A stretch of DNA of 64,000 nucleotides from Gerris lacustris (Eukaryota > Arthropoda > Insecta > Hemiptera > Gerridae). A program made the translations under genes and the position numbers. Positions within the stretch are counted from its first letter, which is position 1; each line of letters begins with the position of its first letter. The stretch covers positions 29,146,720 through 29,210,719 of the forward strand of contig OX578286.1 of assembly GCA_951217055.1 (NCBI GenBank), written 5' to 3'. Below, piece after piece: positions 10,943 through 22,714 of the stretch. The notes beneath the pieces were generated by a model. The model worked only from the letters and a program-made list of their open reading frames with translations. It was not told where the DNA came from and did not search any database.

Positions 10943-11331
10943 GGTATTAATTAGATATTATCCGTTGTCTTTGAAGATCTTAAAAAACAAACTTTCAAAA
11001 ACACCTAAAATATCGCATCAACACAGAGTTGTTGTGATACAAAATACATTTTCCTTATGTTAAAAAAATCATGGAACATCAATTATTAATCTAACTTAAG
11101 AACCCATATGCTACAAAAAATATTCTAGGGGTTTTTTGTTCTGTAAGGTTGGTATATTGAAGCGTTGTAAGCTGATAAGTCTTGATATTCTTGACATTAG
11201 GGGAGGAAATCCCTGCAGACAGTTTCAGTGTCAGAAAAAACACAAGTTTTCTCTTTAAATCACGAAGGGAAAAGTAGATTTTCCCTTTAACAGATACATA
11301 AATAGACAGATACATATATATACCTACATAT
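10943..11331. other. AT-rich stretch, no gene seen
   Basis: No recognisable repeat of the window or coding sequence. It leads into the (TA)n tract. Confidence 0.4.
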
Positions 11332-11447
<116 letters not shown>

Positions 11448-11617
11448 GACAGAGAAAAAACAACATCCCTTCTTAGATATGTCAAGACATCGTATAATAT
11501 ATCCCTTCCTTGGAAAAATACATTTCAACACCTCAAAGATAAAATGTAAAATGTCTTTTATGATTAATGTCATCTAAAAACAGTGTTGCAACCACATGTA
11601 TAATACGAAAAAAAAAT

Positions 11618-12532
11618 TAAACCAAGACAGAAATCCGTTTCAGACAACAGGGGAAATTTTTGGTCTCGTGTCTGTCTGTCTGTGTGTCCGCGTCCCCTGA
11701 AACGTGTGACGATAACTTGAGTAAAAGTAGACCGATTTTGATGCAAATTTGGTAGACATGTTTTATACATATTTTACCAATGCCCAGGACAAGTTCGTTG
11801 GACATCGTTATCGCCCAAACGTTCGCGCGCAACACTCGCGTAAACGTGACCTTCAAATTTAAAATTGAAATTTTAGGTTGGAAAAAATCTAACTTCATCT
11901 ATAGGGCCATCTATATCTATAGAGGCCTATCTATGTATATCTATTCAATATGACAAACATTTAAAAAATAAATTAATAGAACCAATAGCGATACCGCCCT
12001 ATTAAGTGTTAAATAGTTAATAAATAAGTAATTTATTGATTCAAACATATTATATAACATATTACAAAAAAATAAAACAAAAAAAAAAAATATAACATAA
12101 TTCAATAATAGTATTTTACATAAATTTAAGATATACATATACGTTTGTAAAATCAAAGAAAGAAGGAAAACCTTGAAACAGGAGGCTCGAGGTTTCACAT
12201 TAAAATATCTAATCATTTTAGTTGTAATTTAAAAGCAGGTAGTTTTATTTTATTTTATGTTAAATATCGCTAAAACTATTAGTTTTTATTATGGAGAGAA
12301 CGCGGGGAGGGAGGTAGTCGAGGGGAATAGGTGATGGCTTGGTTCCACCATCTCTCTATTTGACCTACCTCCTAATATAATAGCGCAGCGAGGCTATGCA
12401 CCTCACGACCAGGCTTTATTTGGGGGGAAATTAAATAAATTTGACAATAATGAATTTTAAAAGCCTAAAATCATTAAAGTATAAGTGATAGGATGCGAGG
12501 AAGCTATGTGCCACTGCTAATTGGCAGTGTAT
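11618..12532 (+). repeat. Repeat family F, long copy
   Basis: Starts in the shared E/F left region (AGACAGAAATCCGTTTCAGA, CTGTCTGTCTGTGTG). It runs through the F/G interior (GACGATAACTTGAGTAAA, CAACACTCGCGTAAACGTG). After about 12290 it holds a block also present at 18921-19120 (GGAGAGAACGCGGGGAGG, TCTATTTGACCTACCTCC, AAAGCCTAAAATCATT). It ends with the shared E/F right end GCGAGGAAGCTATGTGCCAC and a TTGGCAG. Confidence 0.75.
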
Positions 12533-12585
12533 TTTTGACTGTCAACTTCTTGATTGGCTCTTTTGATTGAGATTTAGTGATACCA

Positions 12586-13780
12586 CTTCATAATTATGAC
12601 TAGAGAGCAGGTTAATAAACACAAAATACGTGTGGTGTCGCGGGACGGCCGGTAGGAACGAAGTTCCTTACATTTTTCATTAAATATAAATTATAAAATC
12701 ACATTGCTAAGTACGTATACATTGCTAACTATTTATACATGGCGGAGTAAGAAAAGAGACAAAATTAAAAGTAACGAACTGTTTATACCTAGCAGAGTTA
12801 AGGCAAAATTAAAAGAAAATCATTATTTGTATAATTAAAGCAAGCGTCTTACTATAAATATATATCGAATATAAGAAAAAAGTTGATCATGATGAGTTTA
12901 TGGTTAAAGAGTATGTTTGTTAAAGGATGTTTAATTGAAATAGGACTGTTTTCTACCTACCCGGCCAATTAATTTAAAATATTATAAAATATATCTCTTC
13001 CCTACTCTACAGCTCCTGCTTGTATCAGGGTGAAATTTTACATGATTATATTTTATTTATTTACTAAAAAAAAGTGACATTTTTGACATAATATATAACA
13101 AAAATAATCAAAACAAGTCAAGTAACACGCTTCCTTAATAACACTTTTTCCCGTCTTTTTAAGCTTACGTTTACGCGAGCGTTGCGCGTGAACGCTTGGG
13201 CGGATAACGTTTTCCGACGAACTCATCCTGGGCATTGGTAAAATGAACATGTGTACCAAATTCCATCTAACTCGGTGAGCTTTTACTCAAGTTATCGTCA
13301 TCTGTAGATTTCGTGACAGATTTTGCGTGACGGTGATTTTGTGACGGTGATTTTAGTCGTTTTTCGGATTCACTCCCGGGCTCCAAAACGTGCCATAAGG
13401 AACTTCGTTCCAAAAATATTGTCACCACAATTTTATATTAGTTAACATACGCGTTCGATATTTATATCATCTTCAGTGTAAGTGTTAGCATAGTGAGTGA
13501 AAGACTACAACGCTACATATTAACTTTACAAGCTTTTATAACTTAAAATAACAGTACAAAGTGGGGGTAGAATAGGGCTATAGAAGAATTAAGCAACCAA
13601 AGGTAAGGGATATGCAGGCAGTCAGGTAGAACATAATTTGTGTTACTTTTTATTAATCTCTCTAGTCATAATTATGAAGTGGTACCACAAAATTACAGTC
13701 GAAACAACCAATCATGTGCTAAACAATATAAATTATAGTACCTTAACACAAATATACGTTATTTTACAATAATTATTTAC
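12586..13780. repeat. Inverted flanks around a nested G insertion
   Basis: TACCACTTCATAATTATGAC at about 12586 is mirrored by GTCATAATTATGAAGTGGTA at about 13666. The adjoining TTAATAAACACAAAA mirrors TTTGTGTTACTTTTTATTAA. Family G copy 2 lies between the arms, so it is nested in an older foldback element. Confidence 0.6.
12640..13412 (-). repeat. Repeat family G, copy 2 (reverse)
   Basis: Reverse complement of 344-1100 and 31832-32822. The left edge is TAGGAACGAAGTTCCTTAC and the right edge AAGGAACTTCGTTCC. Both are the GGAAC/GTTCC hairpin. The interior carries the F/G module reversed, for example ACTCAAGTTATCGTCATC. Confidence 0.8.
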
Positions 13781-13784
13781 GCAC

Positions 13785-14525
13785 CAAGGGAGGAAAGTAA
13801 GTGATTGCACCCTGAGCGATGAAGTTGGTTCCTGAGGCGAAACCGAGGGAACCATAGCGTTCACTCCCGAGGCGAAGCCGAGGGAGTTAATTATCGCGAG
13901 GGTGCAAGTGATTTTTACTCCCGAGGTACGTACAAGATTTTACCTCCAGAAGGGAGAAAAAAATAATTGAATAAGATTTTAATTTTAAAGTATTTTATGT
14001 TAAAAAAGTAAACATTTTTATATTTAAAAAAATTTATATATACTAATAATAATTCACCAGATAAGTTTAATCATGTTAAAATTAAATTATAGATAGTAAT
14101 TATTTGAATTTCAATGCTAAAATTAAATAGATCAGCTGGTAGCTGAGTCGTGTATTGAATGGTATTGACAACTAACGTATAAATCATCCATATGAGTAGA
14201 TCTACATTTAGAAATAATGATTTCTCTTTTAACTGTTAGTTTGTTTTACTGATGAGTCATCATGACAAACGTCGTGAAGATGACATTATAGATTTAGACA
14301 TTAAACAATAGTTAATAAATGAAATGTGTATTAGCTCCAAACTTTTTTACTAGTGCTTATCACTTGGGCAACACTGGAGGGAATCATGAGAGTTCATGAT
14401 TCCCTCCTTTCTCATTACTCCCTGTTGAGCCCGACCGGGTGGAATGAGCTACTTTCCTCCCAGTAAACTAGGGAGGAAAGTTCACTTTTTCTCCCCCCTG
14501 GAGGTAAAATTATTTGTTATAGATT
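13785..14525 (+). repeat. Repeat family I, copy 1
   Basis: Shares with 30768-31396 a left edge containing GTAAAGTAAG-like or GGAAAGTAAG, several CCCGAGGCGAAGCCGAGGGA-type motifs, ACTCxCGAGGTACrTACAA, and a right edge CTCC..CTGGAGGTAAAAT. A 14-bp-stem hairpin, GGAGGGAATCATGA with its complement, lies at 14371-14403. No coding potential was seen. Confidence 0.6.
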
Positions 14526-14668
14526 TTACTAGGACAGAGTTGTTAAGATTGCGTATCATTGAAACATTCTATTTTTGTGTCTTGATTGGCTCTTTAAATT
14601 TCCAACTTTTCTAACATATCTAATTTCTTATTATTTGGCATGCGTGTATACTATAGAATCTGGATCTC

Positions 14669-15129
14669 AAAAAGTGGTTCATTATGCTAAACCCCTATAC
14701 TATACCTCCCAAGCGGCAGTTTGGTGAAACAGTATCGATATCTCGATAAAAACTCGAAATTTATTTGATATCAGCTGATAAGAATAAGTGATATTTTCTT
14801 ACGACATTTAATATTTTTATTATTAATACAGTTTTCTTTATAAATATGTACTTTAATGCTTGTTGTTAATTGTTAACCTTATTAATTATCTAAAGGTAGT
14901 AACGTCGTTAATAAACGTGTAACAATTCCTAGATAACCAATAGCAATCATCTTTGAGTGGGATATCAAATAAATGCTACTGACAAGGATTTGTTGACAAA
15001 CGTCTGTGGGGACGGAAGGACAAGGAATAGACCAATAAGACAAGGACCAGTGACCACGTGATCACTTTAGTTCGGATTGAGCTCGCTTGGGAGGTTTAGT
15101 ATAGGGGTGTAGCATAATGAACCACTTTT
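14669..15129. mobile_element. Terminal-inverted-repeat MITE, 461 bp
   Basis: Left end AAAGTGGTTCATTATGCTAA, CCCCTATACTATACCTCCCA. Right end TGGGAGGTTTAGTATAGGGG, TGTAGCATAATGAACCACTT. The inverted repeats are about 45 bp. No transposase frame was found and no clear target duplication, so the superfamily is undetermined. Confidence 0.75.
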
Positions 15130-15674
15130 AATATCGCATTGCTCCCTCTACCCCTTCCTTACTCTGAGTTATTGACATCAAATGTATGATCAGTTTCTAG
15201 TACATGTTTGTCAAAACTGGATTCATTTACATATTTTTGGTGACTGTCTTTCGATATTTTCTGCCATGATTTATATTAATAAATCTTGTAAAGTAAATAT
15301 GTAACGTAGTTGTCTTTCAATCACTATGCTAACACTTACACTAAAGATGAAATAAATGTCGAACGCGTATGTTAATTAATATAAAACTTTGGTGAGAATA
15401 GTATAGTTGTGTTACTTTTTACTAACCTCTCATCATACCTAATTATGTTTACTTTTTGTTTTCGATTATCATCAAAATTAGATTTATTTTCATCAATATC
15501 TTGGAAACTATATTTTTACAGGAAAACAGCTTATAAAAAATTGTCAATTTTAGTTAGAATCAGTAAAAACATATTGTGGCTATTACATATAAAAAATTAC
15601 TTGATGAACAACTTAATTATATTCATTTTTTACGATTTTAGTAGTATTCATACTACGGAAAGATTAATTTTTAA

Positions 15675-15852
15675 TTTAAATCAAATTATAATTATTATTA
15701 ACTACGGGAAACAGACAGAGAAAAATACACTCCAGGGCTGGGATTTGAACCACAGGCCTCTATATAGAGGCCTGTGGTTCAAATCCCAGCGCTGGAGTGT
15801 ATTTTTCTCTGTCTGTTTCCCGTAGTTAATAATAATTATAATTTGATTTAAA
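15675..15852. repeat. Near-perfect palindrome with B-box-like motifs (copy C)
   Basis: Third copy of the family at 1448 and 6424. The arms are about 89 bp with a TATATA centre near 15763 and GGTTCAAATCC on each arm. One arm has CAGGGCTGGG where the other has CCCAGCGCTG. The left flank back to about 15630 repeats TTTTAGTAGTATTCATAC, as in copy A. An open frame crosses the palindrome but has no meaning as protein. Confidence 0.85.
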
Positions 15853-16543
15853 CTTAATTATAGTAGATAGAACTGAATAAGTTACTTGTTATTCTGAAAT
15901 CCATGAAATTTACTCAGGGTTATCTCAATTTTCTTGAATGAGTTTTAACCAAAGAGATAAATGTTCATTTACTTTAATTACTTTTTGAAAACGATAATTA
16001 CTTTAATTGTTAAAATAAGTTTACAATAAATTAACATATACGCATATATTTGTTATATCAATTAAAATTGACATTGCCGTGAGATTTTATCAAATTCGGT
16101 TCAAATGTTATTTTTTTAGTTTTTCCCTTACCAATTAAAAAACCATTAAAGCCTACATATACAATTCTATTATCAAAAGCAAATTATTAGTAAATAATCG
16201 ATCATTTATTTTTAATTTATTTGACCAATTAAAATAGTTAGTGGGAATAAAAGTACACATATGATTCACGTAAATGATTTTAATTGTTAATATAAATTAA
16301 GAAATGTGTAAATATATTGCACTAAATGCGTATATATGCGTCAATAATTAAACAAAAAAATGTATGTCGCATAAGTTTGAACTACTTTCATTATATTGAA
16401 AGTGAATTAGTCCTATATATACGGAGTATCCTAGCTAATATGGAACAGCAAAATATCAATACATATAAGATTTTTAGCTCTTTAAAATTTTTCACTCCGA
16501 GCATTATTTAGTCGTCAGGGGAGCACTATTATACCTGCTAAAA
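15853..16543. other. AT-rich stretch, no gene seen
   Basis: Contains no repeat shared with the window and no recognisable coding sequence. Short open frames are compositional. Confidence 0.4.
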
Positions 16544-17444
16544 GGGTCATTCCATACCAAATCGCCCAATTTCAGAAAATTTTCTGCTTCGATGTCATGG
16601 ATGTTTCTGAATTTTTTTTCTAGCAAACAACTCTTGCTTACTACTCTTGATTTTAGTGTAGTTATTTTTATAACACTAAATTCGGTGAAAAATAAAAGTT
16701 TTCAAAAAATTCTCCTGCGTTTAATTTTCAAATAAAAAATCTAAAAAAAAAAATATTTTAGGCTTCTTTCATAGAGATGTTTGCAAAAAAAAAATGGGTC
16801 CGAGACAACTCAGACAAACTTTCTCATATAAGAGTTCATAATTATAGTGCTTTCCGTTTATTAGTTTTTGTATGTACATCTAATTATTATTGAACATTTC
16901 ATCAAAATGTATCATAAAAATAACTTCTCCTGGGCAGGGAATCGAACCCGAGCTCTCTCCGTCCGTCTTTTAAGCTAATTTCTCAGGGACTAGATTTTTC
17001 CCGGGAAAACAGCTAATATCTTTAGATATGTATTAAAATGGACTACATTTTAAAATTTTTTAATCAAAACCGTCGGAACCGTTTTCGAGTTATAATTTTT
17101 TTTCACGTTTTTTCAGAGTTTTTTTGGGGGTAGCGCCCCCAAATTTGGAGCTAAAATTAATTTCTCTGTAATTATTTTTCTGAACATGTATGCCTAATTT
17201 CGTCAAAATCGGAGTAGTAGTTTAGGCTCCAGGCGTCTCCACAGACAGACAGACGACGGACAGACATTTTGTAAAAACCACTTTTTTGAACTCAGGGGAC
17301 CTCAAAACGTGGTAAATCCATCAAAATTTCAAAATCGAATTTTCGCGTCATCACAATACTTTCTGTTTATATGAGAAAGTAAAAATTCAGAAGAATTCAT
17401 GACATTGAAACAGGAGGCCCAGGTGATTTGGCATGGAATGACCC
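16544..17444. mobile_element. MITE with GGGTCATTCCAT ends, carrying a nested D
   Basis: Left end GGGTCATTCCATACCAAATC and right end GATTTGGCATGGAATGACCC are inverted repeats of about 20 bp with one difference. Family D copy 2 (16796-17380) sits inside, leaving only about 320 bp of original element. The target duplication is not clear. Confidence 0.7.
16796..17380 (+). repeat. Repeat family D, copy 2
   Basis: Forward-sense copy beginning GGGTCCGAGACAACTCAGAC and ending in the hairpin ACTTTCTGTTTATATGAGAA plus AGT. The tRNA-like motif is on the minus strand near 16940 (GGGAATCGAACCC). The core TCGTCAAAATCGGAGTAGTA and the CAGACAGACAGACGACGGAC tract are well preserved. Confidence 0.8.
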
Positions 17445-17514
17445 ACATTGAAACTTTAAGTCCATTTTACAGCTAAACTAATGGATTCAGAAAAAAAAAA
17501 AATCAAGATACAAA

Positions 17515-17748
17515 AAGTTCTTATTTGTTGTCATAAAATCCAAATCCAGTCTAAAATACATACATTATTTGTAACTGAGTCTTGCCAAACGAAACTGTTT
17601 AGCAGTTCTAACAACGTGAAAAAGTTACAATAATGTAACTTTTTTCATGTTGTTAAAACTGCTAAACAGTTTTGTTTGGCAAGACTCAGTTAAAATAATA
17701 TATGTATTTTAGACTGGATTTGGATTCTATGACTAAAAATAAGAACTT
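17515..17748. mobile_element. Foldback element, 234 bp
   Basis: The arms are about 113 bp, centred near 17631. AACTGAGTCTTGCCAAACGA on the left mirrors GTTTGGCAAGACTCAGTT on the right, and AAATCCAAATCCAGTCTAAA mirrors TTTAGACTGGATTTGGATTC. Scattered mismatches show that it is not newly formed. A (TA)n tract follows directly. Confidence 0.8.
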
Positions 17749-17749
17749 A

Positions 17750-17753
<4 letters not shown>

Positions 17754-17796
<43 letters not shown>
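17754..17796. repeat. (TA)n microsatellite
   Basis: About 43 bp of TA dinucleotide next to the foldback element. Confidence 0.9.
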
Positions 17797-17798
<2 letters not shown>

Positions 17799-18300
17799 GT
17801 GCAAATATAACAAAAAAATAAGCTCAGACAATGAAATTCACTTCTTACTAAAGTGGATTTCATAGTCTGTAAGAAAAAAAAAGAGGATAGAAGTAAAGAA
17901 AGCGGGAACAATAAAAAACCTCGGAGGATTATTGGCAAAGCCCAATTTTCCAAAACCTTTCCATTTTATGGAAAATAGAGTGAGAACTCCGTTTTCTACT
18001 TAAAATAAGGGTCGCACAGACCAAACTAGGGGGGTTTTTGGGATAAAAAAATCAGAATAGAGAAAAAACTCCAGAATAGATGCCGCCTTAAGAGAAGAAA
18101 AGAGTTTCTAGGTGTTGAAAAGCAGACAGTGAAAATAGGGCGTAAGAAGGTGAATAGGGAAATAGGTAAAAAACCATTCAATCCAATAAAAGAGATTTTA
18201 CCCCTTGTTCCATTTTCTTTAAGAATATTTAATTTTTACTTCTCTATCCTTCTTTTGTTGATAATAATATTATATATTATCTTTCGAACAGACATGAAAA
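17797..18300. other. AT-rich stretch, no gene seen
   Basis: A short inverted pair, ATGAAATTCACTTC with TGGATTTCAT, occurs at 17830-17862. Otherwise nothing is recognisable. Confidence 0.4.
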
Positions 18301-18448
18301 AAACTCTGCCAATTAGTGTGGCACATAGCTTCCTCGGGTTCTATTCTGTTTTCTTTAATCATTTTATACTATTAAAACCTATTATTGTCAAATTTATTTA
18401 ATTTCCCCCGTTTTTTAAACCTATCAAAATTATTTTGATTTTGCTTCC
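18301..18448 (-). repeat. Repeat E right-end fragment, reversed
   Basis: GCCAATTAGTGTGGCACATA, GCTTCCTCG, and then ATCAAAATTATTTTGATTTT match the reversed right third of family E. It is cut by family F copy 2, which begins at 18449. Confidence 0.65.
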
Positions 18449-19175
18449 GAGCTTACCGAAGGTAACGGAAGCATTATGTGTTCGCTTTTGGGAACGACAA
18501 AATTTTATGTGTCCGATTTGAAAAATTCCAGACAGAAATCCGTTTCAGACATCAGGGAACATTTTTGGTCTTGTGTCTGTCTGTCTGTCTGTCTGTCTGT
18601 CGGTCTGTGTGTCCGCGAACCGTGAAACGTGCGACGATAACTTGAGTAAAAGTAAACTGATTTCAATGAAATTTGGTAGATATGTTCATTTTACCAATGC
18701 CCATAACGAGTTCGTTGGACAACGTTATCCGCTTAAGCGTTCGCGCGCAACGCTCGTGTGAACGTGAACTTCAAATTGAAAATTGGAATTTTAGGTCGGG
18801 GAAAAAATCAAACTTCATCTATTCAATGAGACAAACATTTTTTTCAAAAATACAATTTTTTAATGAAACCAACAGCGACACCGCTATGAAGTGTTAAAGC
18901 TCGCTAAAATTAAATAGTTTTTAATATGGAGAGAACTTGGGAAGGGAGATAGACGAGGGGAATATGAGGTGGTTTGGTTCCCCCACCTCTCTATTTGACC
19001 TATCTCTTCAATAGCACAGTGAGCCTAGGGACCTCGAGACCAGGCGACAAGGCTTCATTCGGGGATAAATTAAATAAATTAGACGTTAATGGATTTTAAA
19101 AGCCTGAAATCATTATAGTACATATACGCTATAGGACGCGAGGAAGCTATGTGCCACTCTAATTGGCAGTGTATT
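18449..19175 (+). repeat. Repeat family F, copy 2
   Basis: Begins GCTTCCGAGCTTACCGAAGG (the left end shared with E), followed by a long CTGT microsatellite and the F/G interior (GACGATAACTTGAGTAAA, CAACGCTCGTGTGAACGTG, ACAGCGACACCGCTATGAAG). It then has the block shared with 12290-12480 and the shared right end GCGAGGAAGCTATGTGCCAC. Open frames inside are not conserved between copies. Confidence 0.8.
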
Positions 19176-19185
19176 TTACATTAAT

Positions 19186-19590
19186 TAAAGTATTAATTTA
19201 GCAAAATTGTAGGAGCGCAGACGGTTGAAATTAATCTGAGGCTAGCTACAGGCTAATATCGACAAACCATCCCGATTTCATAAAATTCAGATAAATGCTT
19301 TTGGAAGAGAAACAAATAGGCTCAAAAGTTTGAAACTAATATGGGACCAACAATTAGCTAATTATGACCTACCATCCAAATTTTAATAAAATCAGATGAG
19401 TAGTTTTTAAGATATGTTGGTTCGCAAAAATTGAGGGACAGACCGACAGACAGACACGGAATCAAAAATGGTTCTTTTATGTCTAAAAAGGATTTCTGTA
19501 TTGGAATTATTGAAATTGGAGACCTAAATAATTTTTGTTCTTCAGAACGATCACATAGCATCCGTTACCTTCGGTAATCTTGGAAGCAAA
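19186..19590 (-). repeat. Repeat family E, reverse copy
   Basis: Runs from AATTAAAGTATTAATTTAGC through the core CCAAATTTTAATAAAATCAG, the CAGACCGACAGACAGACACG tract and TTCTTCAGAACGATCACATA to CGTTACCTTCGGTAATC. The right family end is missing. Confidence 0.75.
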
Positions 19591-19785
19591 ACCTTATTTC
19601 CAAACTCTTACATCTGATTTAATTAATTTATTGAGCCCCTTATCTCTGCAATGTGAGATAACGCAAAGAAAATTAATAATATTAACTACATTAGTTTTTA
19701 ATGTAACTAATGTAAATATTATTAAACATAATATATAGAGAAGATTAAATGATGATTGTTTACTTTTAATATTCAATATTACATC

Positions 19786-20095
19786 TGAGTTTACCGAAGG
19801 TAACGGATGCTTTGTGATCGTTCTGAAGAACGAACATTATGTCTCCGATTTCACAAATTCCAAGACAGAAATCCGTTTCAGACATCAGGGAACAATCTTG
19901 GTTCCGTGTCTGTCTGTCGCTTAATGTTTGCGAACCGATATATCTTAAAAACTACTCGTCCAATTTTTATAAAAATATGAAATTGGGATGGTTTGTCAAA
20001 AGATACCCTCAAACAGCCACAGATTAAATTCAACCGTCTGCCCTCTTTAAATTTTGCTAAATTGGTACTTTAATTAATGTAAATCAAAACTAACG
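19786..20095 (+). repeat. Repeat family E, forward copy
   Basis: Begins GAGTTTACCGAAGGTAACGG, followed by the hairpin CGTTCTGAAGAACG and CAAGACAGAAATCCGTTTCA. It is internally deleted (the core jumps to GGGATGGTTTGTCAAAAG). It lies close to and opposite the copy at 19186. Confidence 0.75.
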
Positions 20096-20797
20096 GGTAA
20101 TAAAGTTATCAAGATAAAATTGGAATTTAAGTTTAATGTCCAGAAGGACTTCATGTCTTTGAGAGAGGACACTGCTGATATAAGCACGCTACTAAAGGAA
20201 GAATGATAAATTTATTTTCCATAGCTTGAGTCGATTTAAAATTTGTACTGTAGTAAAATTATCATGTCAACGGTCCATTATTATTATTTTTTTATTATTA
20301 TGTTTCGTTATTAACCATAATATTTTCCACTCTTTCCTTAAAAAACTCATTTTATCACCTAATCGTTATTAATGGCTTGGATAAAAAACAGCAACAATTT
20401 AAACGATAAAAAACAGTTGAAAGTAAAAAAAAAAAAAAAATTAATAAAAATTACCGAGAAAAAAAGAAAAAGGCGAAAGCATTTATAGAAGCAACAGCAT
20501 GAAGAGGATTTAGGCTTTGGAATATAAAAAAAAGAGTTGAGTTTAATTCGGGAGCGGAGCCAAGTTGAAGGGGACAGAGATAGATAATGTAATCAGGGTC
20601 CGGCCTGTTCCACTAAGATTTATATACCTTGGGCTTTTTCTGACCAACTATACCATTACCTATAGCAGAGGAAAAACTTGACAAAGTCTCTCTGGGAATT
20701 AACGCTACTGCAAACCTAAAACATTGACCTAATCAACTCTAGTCTTGTACTACTGTTACTTTAGTCTGATTTCCTAGCAGCATCATAAAATAACTTT
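20096..20797. other. AT-rich stretch, no gene seen
   Basis: Contains a purine-rich segment (20400-20490) and a GC-richer segment around 20540-20640 with no recognisable reading frame. Confidence 0.4.
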
Positions 20798-22535
20798 AGG
20801 TACTTCTTTAGATTGTTACTCCCCCTATGTTGTTTTTAGAATAAAAATAACTTTGATTAAATACCTATTAAGACAAAGGTATGTTTAGTTTAATGTACTT
20901 TAGGACAAAGGAATATCCAATTGCTGTTTTTATAAGGGAAGTAAAAGTTTAAAGAAGAACATTCATACACCTTTTTTAGATTGTTACTCCCCTCTGGTTA
21001 TTTTTTTATAAGGGGAGTAACTATCTAAAGATGTGTTAAACTTTTTTGTTTCTTGCTTCTTAATTCAATGTCATTTTCATACGTTTGGGTTTCTAAACCC
21101 TGAGCTGTAAATGAAGAGAGAAAAAGAGAAAATAAATCGGTGCAAACAACTCAGACTATCTTTCTCATATAATCTCGGTCCCAGATCCCAGAAAATATGT
21201 ATATATTGTTATCTATAAAGACGAATACACATGTCGATCTGCCAGGTGTGACTGTGAACCCATTTTTAGGAACGCTCCTATAGAACCTACCAAGTGAAGT
21301 GAGAGTCCCACTCGGCACTACCGTCTACTCTAATCATCCTTTTAAACTATAAACTAATCATGATTAACTATTAATTTGCTTAGTATTAAATATTTAGTGA
21401 ATTAAGCTTGTTTCAGTAATAAATCCACGCGACGCCTTGTTATATATTTTTTCTTCAGTTGACCGATAAAGTGGTTGTTATCGCACTCAAAATAGTACGC
21501 AATACAGCAAATTCCTGCACTTACTACTATACCGCACTCGTTTTACTTTACCGCACTCATTTTACTTTACCGCACTCCAGTGTTCCAACTTACGATCATA
21601 AAGAACTTAAATCTAAACAACTTTTCTAATTTTTTTAATAAAAAAAACCCTTTGTTGGACTACAAAGTAAACTAATACCTGCCCATTTTTTCTTTCCTAT
21701 AAACTAAACTAAGCTCTGTTAGTAGGACTACAAAGTAAACTAATACCGGCCCACTTTTTCTTTCCAATGAACTAAACTAAGCTCTGTTAGTAGGACTAAA
21801 AAGTAAACTAATACCTGCCCATTTTTTCTTTCCTATAAACTAAACTAAGCTCTGTTAGTAGGACTACAAAGTAAACTAATACCGGCCCACTTTTTCTTTC
21901 CAATGAACTAAACTAAGCTCTGTTAATAGGACTAAAAAGTAAACTAATACCTGCCCATTTTTTCTTTCCTATAAACTAAACTAAGCTCTGTTAGTAGGAC
22001 TACAAAGTAAACTAATACCGGCCCACTTTTTCTTTCCAATGAACTAAACTAAGCTCTGTTAGTAGGACTAAAAAGTAAACTAATACCTGCCCACTTTTTC
22101 TTTCCAATGAACTAAACTAAGCTCTGTTAGTAGGACTAAAAAGTAAACTAATACCTGCCCACTTTGTCGTTCTATAAACTAAACAAAGCTCTGGTAGTAT
22201 AGGACTACCTGTCCAGATTGTTCTACAAAATCAAAATATTTTAGCTATCTAATTTGTTTAACTACTAATTAAACTGTGCTCTGTTTCTTGAACTACAAGC
22301 ACTTCTGTAGATCGTTACTCCCCTTATAAAGAAAACAGAGGGGTGTAACAATCTAAAGAAGGTGTACGGAATTTCCATCTTTAGTCTGTTTCTCCTCATA
22401 TGAAAACAGAAGTGTGATATTCCTTTGTCCCAAAGTACATTAGCCTAAACATCACTTTATCTTAATACTTATTTAGTCAGTCATTTATCTTCTATAAAAT
22501 CAGGGGAGTACCAATCTAAAGAAGTTCCGGACTAC
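20798..22535. mobile_element. Large foldback element with internal tandem array
   Basis: Long inverted repeats of about 245 bp bound the region. ACTTCTTTAGATTGTTACTC near 20804 mirrors GAGTACCAATCTAAAGAAGT near 22505. Inner landmarks TACTTTAGGACAAAGGAATA and TATTCCTTTGTCCCAAAGTA also pair. Within each arm, sequences of the TTTAGATTGTTACTCCCC type recur in both directions. Inside lie a degenerate D fragment (about 21140-21175) and the 68-bp array. No transposase is visible. A fragment of the same family occurs at 62508-62640. Confidence 0.75.
21655..22185 (+). repeat. 68-bp tandem repeat, about 7-8 copies, A/B alternation
   Basis: Unit of 68 bp containing AAAGTAAACTAATACC, GCCCA and AACTAAACTAAGCTCTGTTA. 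Two variants alternate: one with TTTTTTCTTTCCTATAAAC and one with CTTTTTCTTTCCAATGAAC. The effective period is thus 136 bp for most of the array; the last units lose the alternation. The array is enclosed by the foldback arms. Confidence 0.85.
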
Positions 22536-22714
22536 AAAATAAATATCACTTGTTGAGTTTATTTGTACTATTAATTTAATTGCTAGGTTCGAACGTGTGG
22601 TTCATCCTACCCTTCTAGTACTAGGACCTAACTATTACTAATAATAGTTAGTTACATTATTAAATTAATATTATGATAATGTTATATTCTATACAATATC
22701 AGAGACAAAGTTAA

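Larger units (their letters stand above)
13424..15390. repeat. Outer inverted repeats, arms 13424-13530 and 15283-15390
   Basis: TTAACATACGCGTTCGATAT, then AGTGTAAGTGTTAGCATAGT on the left, are mirrored on the right by ACTATGCTAACACTTACACT, then CGAACGCGTATGTTAA. The arms are about 105 bp with scattered differences and enclose repeat I (13785-14525) and the MITE at 14669-15129. This is a composite of nested insertions or a large foldback element. Confidence 0.7.
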
